DNA of 64,000 nucleotides from Mesostigma viride. Taxonomy: Eukaryota > Streptophyta > Mesostigmatophyceae > Mesostigmatales > Mesostigmataceae. The stretch spans positions 1,167,252 to 1,231,251 of the forward strand of contig RPFO01000667.1 in assembly GCA_009746045.1 (NCBI GenBank). Direction: 5' to 3'. The first letter of the stretch is position 1; the number at the start of each line of letters is the position of its first letter. The notes under the pieces were generated by a model. The model did no database searches and was not told the origin of the DNA. It worked only from the letters and a program-made list of their open reading frames with translations. A program made the translations under genes and the position numbers. Below are positions 57,096-64,000 of the stretch, one piece after another.

Positions 57096-57867
57096 CGGAG
57101 CCAATTTTCGGAAGTACCGTTAGGTTCGCCAGAATTGGCGAAGCTTATAAGGCCGTACACGTGAGAAAACATAGGAATACACCCTCCGCATTGGTAGTTT
57201 TAATTTCGGGGAAATGGGTATATTTTTTTTTATTAGCCAATTATGGACCAAAGAGGTGAGAGGGGAAATGAGTATCAGCGAATCCTAATGAAGGTGGGCA
57301 CATTGGTAGTTTTAATTCGGTTCAGCCGAAAGGCCCTTCGGAATTAGACAATAGCGTTTTATTGGTTGAAAGTGCTACTGTGCCCGCCCAATTAGTTAAT
57401 TATTAGTTTGTTTGTTTGGTTACCGAACAAACGTTGAACTGGCTGCGAAATTTAATAATAACTTTGTTTGTTGACTTTGTTCTGTATAACCCAGCCGGAT
57501 GCACTGCCGGCTCTTACGGCTAGGAAAAGCACATTTCAGTTCAGCCAGAGATTTAATATTTCTTTGTTTGTTAGCGAGAAAGCTGCACACGTTACAGGAA
57601 AATAATATTTATTTACAACTTCTTTGTTTGTTTGGCAGCCCGAAAACAGACAGACGAGCACACTCGTGAATTAATTATTTACAAATTGTTTGTTTTATTT
57701 AGCACTTTCAGGTGGCGAACGAAAATAATTAATATTTATGATTAAAACTACCAATGCGGAGGGTGTAGGGGATGAAAATCCGTCAATCCATCCAAGATCC
57801 ATCCACCGAATTTCAGTTGTCCCTAATTTGCAAGCTTAAGGGTGAGGTTCTTCCGAAAATTGGCTCC
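57096..57867. repeat. Outer inverted repeat enclosing the TA-flanked element
   Basis: GGAGCCAATTTTCGGAAG at 57097-57114 is the exact complement of CTTCCGAAAATTGGCTCC at 57850-57867. The right arm belongs to the repeat shared with 11239-11320. Suggests nested insertion. Confidence 0.7.
57180..57765. mobile_element. TA-flanked TIR element, Stowaway-like (586 bp)
   Basis: Perfect 25-bp terminal inverted repeats beginning CACCCTCCGCATTGGTAG (57180-57204 and 57741-57765) are each flanked by TA. The start resembles the Stowaway/mariner consensus CTCCCTCC. No transposase; the interior is rich in TTTGTTTGTT. Confidence 0.9.
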
Positions 57868-57925
57868 GCCGTAGAGTTAATTTCAACGGGCAAATGCACT
57901 AAACACGCACGTTACTTGATTTTGT
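57846..57925 (+). repeat. Dispersed repeat shared with 11239-11320
   Basis: GGTTCTTCCGAAAATTGGCT, CCGCC and CACGCACGTTACTTGATT match the intronic copy at 11239. Confidence 0.8.
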
Positions 57926-58349
57926 ACAGTACCGCTGTATGTAGGCTCCCGCGAGCACGTTTACGCATGATGACGCGTGCGTTGGGGGCCGGGGGGGCGC
58001 GAGTCATGGGGAGTTTTCCCGTGCATGATAATAACTGAGCAATCTGCGCGCACAGTACTTAGTGTAGTGACTTCTTGCCTGCTGTTGTTGTTGTCAGTTG
58101 TTGCCCACGCCGCACATGGGCCGCATAAAATAACCCTGTCGGTCGGCGGGTACACCGACGCGGGAATAAACTCAACTCAACTGCCAACGCCGCACATGGG
58201 CATCAGAGACAGTTCTTTTGTAGTTTCAAGAGGGCTGGAAAGCTGAGATAGATGTTGTTGTTGTTGGTCCCACGCCGCGATGATGACCCGGATGAGCAGA
58301 AGAGATTTTATCGCTGTAGTGTAGGCTTTTGGTTATTTGTGGCCTTGTT

Positions 58350-58380
58350 TAAATGGAAATAAACAACACCCACTTCCCCG
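58350..58380 (-). repeat. Dispersed repeat shared (inverted) with 24861-24892
   Basis: ATGGAAATAAACAACACCCA followed by CTTCCCCGG. Confidence 0.7.
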
Positions 58381-58394
58381 GAAATTTATCTTTA

Positions 58395-58530
58395 TACGGG
58401 GGGCCGGGGGGGTGTCGGACCCACCCCCGGCCAACCCCCGCCTGCTAGTGACGGGGGGGGGGTGGGGAGGGGGTTGAGGGTCCGCTCCCCGGCCCCCGAC
58501 CCGGGTTGGTCAGTACGCCGTACGGAGCCG
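58395..58530. repeat. G/C-rich repeat with GGGTCCGNACCCCC motifs
   Basis: G- and C-run-rich DNA of the type also seen at 60600-60850, 61230-61275 and 62630-62760; a GC-rich dispersed family is possible. Confidence 0.5.
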
Positions 58531-58699
58531 CAAAAATACGGGAAAACGTACACTGAAGGCCTCCGCCGTATATACGCGTACTTTACTTCAGAATACGCGG
58601 TTTGGACTAAGAATTTTTCGGGGGTACCAGCGGGCAGCGGGCACTGGCGCGGTGCCCAGGTTCTGGGCGCGGCGCGTTCACTGCACATTTGAGATTTTT

Positions 58700-59340
58700 A
58701 CTACTAGAAGTAGATGCGTACAGTTCTTTCCATAAAGCGCAAGCCTTGCAAAATCTTTGCCCGGTAGGAGACAGCTAGGACTAGGTACATAACGCATCAC
58801 TACAATACGGTTCGTAGGAGACGCGAAATGAGTGAGAATGTTACCCGAGCGGTAACGAGGATTTGCACCGTTGATTTTAACATATGTTTCTTTTTTTGCG
58901 CCATTTGGCGAGCATCGACTGGAGCCTGAACCTAGCGGGGGGAATCGTGCGGGGGAATCTTGCGGGGGAATCTTGCGGGGAAAAATTCCGAACGTGATTT
59001 TAGCGAAGTCCTACTATACTTTGCTTGGTACACGGTACTACAGTTTCGTCACTGAAAATTTTCTGTAGTTGCGTTGGTTTTTCGTACGTTCCGCTGAAAT
59101 TTTTGTGTTCAGTGCCCAGATCACAATTTGATCCGGGCGCAAAATGATTGGCTGTACGGTACGAACCAAAAACGAAATTTTAGTATCTAAGTTCCGCAGC
59201 GCTTGCTGAATTTGCCCCGGAAGCCCGGGGGCACTTTCCCCGCTGAAAAAGGTGTCCGCGGAAGCGTATTGTAGTGATAATGCCAGCAAATGCCAGCTAC
59301 TGACGGTGTAATGCAATATAGCGACGACGAGGCCAGTGCG
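58700..59340. other. Flank upstream of hAT fragment
   Basis: Short direct repeats of GGGGGAATC(T)TGC at 58937-58985; no gene seen. Confidence 0.4.
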
Positions 59341-59378
59341 ACTGTGCGATAGTGTGCAGCCATTTTCGATTTGCAGCC

Positions 59379-59903
59379 ATGCCGAAGAAAGGGCCTGAAT
59401 GGGATTTCGTTGTCGAGAAGAAAGAAGCAGTCACAGATGCTGTTAGTAACACAACGCAGTATGTGTCGAGGATGTTCTGCTCATTTTGCAACAAGAACTT
59501 CTCCTACAAGGCGGGGCCAATCATGCAGCGTATTCCGATCCGAGTCCGTGCACACTTTGCCGGAATCGCAGGGGAAGGGATGTTACCCTGCGACAAAATT
59601 CCACCGAATATCCGGAGCAGGTTTCTCAGGATTGCTAACAACAAGTTGCAGAAGTCAGACGCCAAGAAGCATCACAATTTGAACAGGGCAATGGCGGAGA
59701 TGGGAGGGGCTGCGCCGGCTGACTTGTCGTCGGTTCCCAGCAAAGGCCAGCTGAGCATCACCAAATGGCTGGTTCCCGTCGACGAACAAGGTGTCCAGCT
59801 GCTGGCTGCCGAATTTTTCATCGAGAACGGCATTGCCTTCAATGCGGCTGAGAGCGCCTCTTTCAAGCAGATGGTGGCCGGCATGATCCAGTACTGCAAT
59901 TAA
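59379..59903 (+). CDS. hAT-type transposase N-terminal fragment (BED-like zinc finger)
   Basis: 174 codons from ATG to TAA. MFCSFCNKNFSY gives the CxxC of a BED-like zinc finger, followed by RIPIRVRAHFAGIAGEG and LPC, the H...G...C pattern of hAT N-termini. The end ENGIAFNAAESASFKQM matches the region that precedes the hAT catalytic core, and the ORF stops right after it. No RNase H-like core follows, so this is truncated or a domesticated zinc-finger protein. The open frame and clean codon use suggest recent origin. Confidence 0.75.
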   Translation: MPKKGPEWDFVVEKKEAVTDAVSNTTQYVSRMFCSFCNKNFSYKAGPIMQRIPIRVRAHFAGIAGEGMLPCDKIPPNIRSRFLRIANNKLQKSDAKKHHNLNRAMAEMGGAAPADLSSVPSKGQLSITKWLVPVDEQGVQLLAAEFFIENGIAFNAAESASFKQMVAGMIQYCN

Positions 59904-60344
59904 GGAGCTTGTTCATGATGTGGGATCCTTGAGAGCATGGTCCTTAGTTGTGTCTTATGTCCTCTCATGCATTATATAGTGGATGGCTTTCCTTACAGTT
60001 AACTAATTAATTGATTCCTTACAGTTCCCGTTGCAGTCTGCTCCCCCCAGCATTTAACAAATCATAATCAGATAGGATTGCAGGGCATAAATTAATGGAA
60101 GATGTTAATAAATAAGCATATACACCAAATTTCAGTTGCAATAACTGCATGACCATCATCAAGGAGCGTGCTAATTGGGTGACTGACAATTGGACCACAA
60201 AAACTGTCGCGTATTTTACCGCCGCGTATTTTACACCCCCCACGTATAATACGCGTGCAGACACGTGTGTAGTACTCCTACACACAGATCTCGAGTGATT
60301 TATCTAGTACCAAATCCGAAAGGCTTGCATCACTCCCCGGACAG

Positions 60345-60544
60345 GAGAACTTTTGCGGATGACTGTAGGTGTAAGTTGGCGATGCCATGGTATCCGGAGA
60401 CGTCCGTCCTATAGTCAGCAAAATTGGTGCGAGAGGTCCCCAGTTCGATTCCGGTCGGATTCATTTGCAGATCGCGTTTTCCGCGTTTTCCGCGGCCTGG
60501 CACTGAACGCAAAGGTTTTCACCTTTGCGGAGTGTCTGATCAGA
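60345..60544 (+). mobile_element. 200-bp short interspersed element, copy 2
   Basis: One mismatch in 200 bp with 48589-48788 (opposite orientation). B-box-like AGTTCGATTCC at 60442-60452. No target duplication is evident at this copy. Confidence 0.8.
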
Positions 60545-60599
60545 AAATACGCGTATTTTAGGTCCGCGTATTAATTATACCCCGTACCCGTATTTGCCA

Positions 60600-60860
60600 A
60601 CCCGGCCCCCGACCCCCAGGTACTGGTTGAGGGGGGTAGGGGCGCGTCGAGACCCCCCCCTTCCCCCCCCCCCCCCCCCCCCCGAGGAGGAGGCGTCGCG
60701 GTGGAGGATTGTGGGGGGGAAAATGGGGGGGAAAAGGGGGTCCTATACCTAGTAAGGTGGGGAGGAGGGGAGGAAGGCGGGGCAAGGGGGGAACCCCCTT
60801 GCCCCGCCTCGGGACGGAGGGGGACAACGAACCCCCTCCCGTGGGGAAGCGCCCGCGTGT
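60600..60860. repeat. C/G homopolymer-rich segment
   Basis: Runs of more than 15 C (60650-60683) and G-rich GGGGAGGAGGGGAGG blocks. Not coding. Confidence 0.8.
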
Positions 60861-60984
60861 GCAAATATACGGGAAGCACGCCAGACAGGTTCCCTAGGGT
60901 AGCGAGCTTTTGATGTTGTAGATAGATGTTGTGGATAGATTAGACCGGTAGGACTGTTTGCATCCATCCATCCATCCGGGACAA

Positions 60985-61075
60985 TTAATTAGACTCGTGC
61001 TCCCGTTCGGGAGTCACGGAGTTCGGGTGACATCGGGGACAATGCTCCGTGACTCCCCAATGAATTAATTAAGGG
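60985..61075. repeat. Palindromic repeat flanked by AATTAATT
   Basis: AATTAATT, then CGTGCTCCCGTTCGGGAGTC and ACGGAG, about 25 bp, then CTCCGTGACTCCCC and AATTAATT. Related to 53148-53182 and weakly to 26380-26400 (CCACGGGAGCACGAG). Confidence 0.65.
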
Positions 61076-61097
61076 GGTAAAGTGTGGATTTGGGGAA

Positions 61098-61128
61098 ATA
61101 GGGGGGGGGGGGGGGGGGGGGGGGGGGC
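61098..61128. repeat. Poly-G run
   Basis: About 27 consecutive G, a likely sequencing trouble spot. Confidence 0.9.
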
Positions 61129-61311
61129 GAGGGGTAGTGCATACTCGCTCCGGGCTTGTCGCAAACAGCCCGTTAACAGACTTTTCGCGACCGTCCTGGG
61201 GATATATCGCCCCAAACCCGGCGGGGTCCCATTGGCCCGGGGGGGGAGGGGGGTCCGAACCCCCACCCTCGACCAATTATGAGTGGTGGTGGTGGTGATG
61301 GTGGGGTCTCG

Positions 61312-61545
61312 CTCCCCCTCCCCCCCCCTTCCCCCCCCTCCCCCCCTCCCCCCTCCCCCCCTCCCCCCCTCCCCCCCCCCCTCCCTCCCCCCCCCCCTCC
61401 CCCCCGCCCCTCCCCCCCCTCCTCCTCCCCCCCCCTCCCCCCCCAACTCCCCCCCCCCCCCCCTCCCCCCCCCAACTCCCCCCCCTCCCCCCCCAACTTC
61501 CCCCAACTCCCCCCCAACTCCCCCCCCCCCCCCCTCCCCTTGGGC
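61312..61545. repeat. Poly-C with T/A punctuation
   Basis: About 230 bp of C runs separated by T or AACT. Pro- and Gly-rich ORFs here are artefacts. Confidence 0.95.
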
Positions 61546-61736
61546 CCCATTACCTGTGCCGCCCAGGTTTTCCCGCTCAGGTTTTCCCGCCGAGGTTTTT
61601 CCCAAGATATAATTAAAAATTAAAAAATCAAATTATAACATGCCTCCGTGGGGAGGTCATGTAGCACATATTTCATGATGGATGGGAAGCCGCGTGATCG
61701 AACTATCCTAACTCTATCTAGAAAATCCTAACTGCA

Positions 61737-62470
61737 CTACTCATCAAAACGCCTCCTCCGCTTGGGGGGAGGTGGCTTGCCCACAGGGTCGGGCGTGTGC
61801 GCCTTGACAATCTTCTTCCACCGCGTCTTGTCCTGCATGGCAGTCCAAAGACGGGAGAGAGAGTGGATGCGGTGCTCAAACTGGGCTGGGACCACTAGGT
61901 CGTCCAGCAACATCTGAACGTAGTTCGTGACAGGTTTCCCTACCCTTTTGGGAATGTCCTTGGGGCCAGGCCAGGTCAGAATGTGCCGCCCTGGCTGGCC
62001 AAGCCGCTGGGGGCCGGCCAGACCGAGGGTGGTGTCGACCTGGCTGGTGCGTGCAAGGTGTCCTACAAATGCTATCCTACGCTGCCTAATCTCGTCCGAA
62101 ACACGAGGCATGCCATGATACAAAGACTCTAATGACGGACGCTCGGAAAAACCTACATTAAGGACCTGCCGGAGCATCCTGTAAACTGTGCCGTCGAGCC
62201 GAGCTGCCAGTTTGGGTGTGAGTGTCCAGGCCTCGGCGCCATACGTGAGCACCGTGAGGACGAGGACCTTGAAGAGCATGCGCTTGCGGTGCCCGTTAAG
62301 GCCCTTCGAGCGCAAGTAGGGTGTGAGCGAACGGAGCTTGGCCCAGGCAAGGCCGATGCGGGTGTCCACATCGTCGGCGGTGTCGGGAAGCCAGCTCCCC
62401 AACAACTTGAAGCGGTCGCGGAACGGGACCTCCGTCCCGTCGAGCAGGCGCGGCAGCGGTGGTTTACTGG
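61737..62470 (-). pseudogene. LINE ORF2 C-terminal fragment (5'-truncated)
   Basis: A minus-strand ORF of about 220 residues reads FKLLGSWLP, then VLVLTVLTYGAEAWTLT, RMLRQVLNVG and RIAFVGHLAR, the pattern found after the reverse transcriptase in non-LTR elements. It ends with a basic tail PPPPKRRRRFDE and stop. The catalytic RT (YADD) is missing; the open frame begins near 62470 next to a GGTTGTCTCTTTGATA motif, the probable truncation point. It is intact compared with the decayed LINE at 24940. Confidence 0.82.
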
Positions 62471-62495
62471 AAGATATAATATCAAGATATAATAT

Positions 62496-62513
62496 GGTTG
62501 TCTCTTTGATATA
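62496..62513 (+). repeat. GGTTGTCTCTTTGATATA motif
   Basis: One of about ten occurrences of this motif family in the window, here at the end of a LINE fragment. Confidence 0.6.
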
Positions 62514-62624
62514 ATATGTTTAAGGTCATTACAATGATGTGCGAACTGACCTTGGTCCAGGCATGTAGTGGTTTGGGGGAGGGGGCCTTGGGGGAGGGGC
62601 AAGCCTTCTTTACCCACCCACCCC

Positions 62625-62765
62625 ACCCCACCCGCCCCCCCCCCCCCCCCCTGGGACCCCCGGGGGTGGCAACGCATGGGGGGGGGGGGGGTCTGACCCC
62701 CTAACCCCGGGGGGTTCCCGTGGCTGGGGGGGAAGGGAGGGGGTGCTTGACCCCCCCCCTCTCGG
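62625..62765. repeat. G/C homopolymer-rich repeat
   Basis: C run (62635-62652), G run (62679-62690) and CCCCCCCC block at 62750; resembles 58395 and 61230. Confidence 0.8.
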
Positions 62766-62937
62766 GCGATATGATCTCCGGGAGTGTCGCGAATATGCTG
62801 TTAGTATATCCGATGGTACTAGGCTATGACGTGTACGGTTGCATCACCTGGATGTTACGCTGAAAAACCATGATATGGACGCGGGTTGACTTTTTGGTGA
62901 TTGGTCGCCATGAAATTAGGTTTTTATTCGTCGGACT

Positions 62938-63118
62938 GTCACTCAGTCAGTCAGTCAGTCCGTCCGTTATTAGATCCCACGCCGCTCAGCCAGACAGAGT
63001 CCAGCGGACTGTTGTTGTTGTCCCGGAGCTCGAGTGGCTGACGCCGAAAGCCGTACGAAAGAATGTCAGCAGGTTGCATCGTTCAAGTACATAGGATGTA
63101 CTGACGGACTGACTGACA
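62938..63118. repeat. Inverted CAGTCAGT repeats
   Basis: CAGTCAGTCAGTCAGTCCGT (62944) and GACGGACTGACTGAC (about 63102) face each other about 150 bp apart; possibly TIRs of a small element. Confidence 0.5.
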
Positions 63119-63402
63119 AAGCTTGACAAGGCACGACACACGCGCCACGCGGCCACTGGGGAACAGCGTCAGCGGGCTTGAAGTACGAGGCTGAAAGCAG
63201 CGGGGGGTTGTGTGCTTTGGTGGCAACTGGGCACTGGCTGCGCGCCCTGCCAGCGGGCAATGGTAGAAAAACGCCAAGTGTCGCAGTTGGTTAGCCACCC
63301 AACGGTTGCGTCCGTGGGTCACCGCTCCGTACAACTTCACGCCTGCCACCGAGGTCTCAGCACGTGGTGGTAATTTGGTCAACGTTATAACAACTTAACA
63401 AG

Positions 63403-63774
63403 GTGCCTGCTGCTGCGGCGAAGTCGTTCAGGGAAATCCTGAACACCCAGCAATGGACGTTCCTTTGCAACGGATTCCCCTATGCCAATCATTGGCTGCC
63501 GCAGTTCAGTGTCCGTTTTGGACGAGGAGTGATTTCTGCCGTACTGCAGACTGCACTGTTTAAGGGCGGCTGCGTCAGCGCTTGTCACTACGACGGCCGG
63601 CTAGTTCCCGTGCCACCTTCGACCATCCGGATTCACGCCTGCAGGCCGGTCAGCCGTTTCATTGGCGGACAGCCCGGGCCCACTCGAATCCAAACCAACA
63701 GCTCTGCCTCTCCCGACGTTGAAAGTCGTCCCGCTATTTTTGAGCGAGCCTCCCCCGTGGCCGTGCGTTAACGG
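63403..63774 (+). CDS. Unrecognised ORF
   Basis: 122 codons beginning at an alternative start, GC-rich, no motif I recognise (contains WTFLCNGFPYANHWLPQFSV). No partner exon is clear. Could be a transposon fragment or chance ORF. Confidence 0.25.
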
Positions 63775-64000
63775 TGTGCCCGGCTCAACGTGCATGGCGA
63801 ACGCTCCAGTGGTCAGTTCAAAGCGCTAGGCGTGAGGTGTCACCTGAAATCCCCGGACATCACTTGCATCCGCGCGACTTTTCATCTTGTTTTATCTCAG
63901 GAGGGAGGTGCATGGCAGTATTTTTCTACAAACAGGAGTGTTCATGAGGAAAATGATTCCTTCCAAGCCAGGTATTGATGGTAGTCGAGCTAGCGGTTAG

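Noticed and set aside
61069-61623. Gly- and Pro-rich ORFs
   Set aside because: Homopolymer C/G tracts.

Overview
The window is nuclear DNA from a eukaryote, most likely a photosynthetic alga of the green lineage. Four intron-rich protein genes can be rebuilt end to end with GT-AG introns and consistent codon phase, and a fifth is cut by the left edge. The SERRATE/ARS2 protein has a plant-type C-terminus (ending DYRSL), the ABC ATPase resembles plant ABCI19-21 and yeast Caf16, and the TauD-like oxygenase has a plastid-type leader. The very long microsatellites fit a large repeat-rich algal genome; a prasinophyte of the Cymbomonas/Pyramimonas type is my guess, not a demonstrated identity.

Layout: (1) 1-17922 (+), 3' part of a large single-pass membrane protein with PPC-like and PSI-like cysteine-rich extracellular modules, one transmembrane segment and a C-terminal FHA domain. 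(2) 18784-24401 (-), complete five-exon Caf16-like ABC ATPase, convergent with gene 1. (3) 24402-27785, a LINE remnant, a dispersed repeat and a TA-flanked inverted-repeat element. (4) 27786-32387 (-), a four-exon soluble FHA protein. (5) 33025-47802 (+), a complete 14-exon SERRATE/ARS2 gene of 693 codons, head-to-head with gene 4 across about 640 bp. (6) 47803-53867, a transposon graveyard with a decayed LTR-retroelement pol whose integrase is followed by a PHD finger, an LTR-like repeat, and one copy of a 200-bp element with a target duplication. (7) 53868-56687 (-), a three-exon TauD/clavaminate-synthase-like dioxygenase. (8) 56688-64000, a TA-flanked TIR element, a truncated hAT transposase N-terminus, a second copy of the 200-bp element, a LINE C-terminal fragment, and long G/C homopolymers.

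The most unusual feature is general. Introns of all five genes carry several diverged, same-orientation partial copies of the adjacent exon-intron boundary: a few dozen exon-edge bases plus the splice site. I call these exon-edge echoes. They occur at donors and acceptors and often keep a GT or AG. They suggest that introns here grow by repeated local duplication across splice junctions. The long microsatellites also lie inside introns with a consistent orientation relative to transcription. The five genes do not form a pathway; they share a neighbourhood and this intron behaviour, and two of them encode FHA domains.
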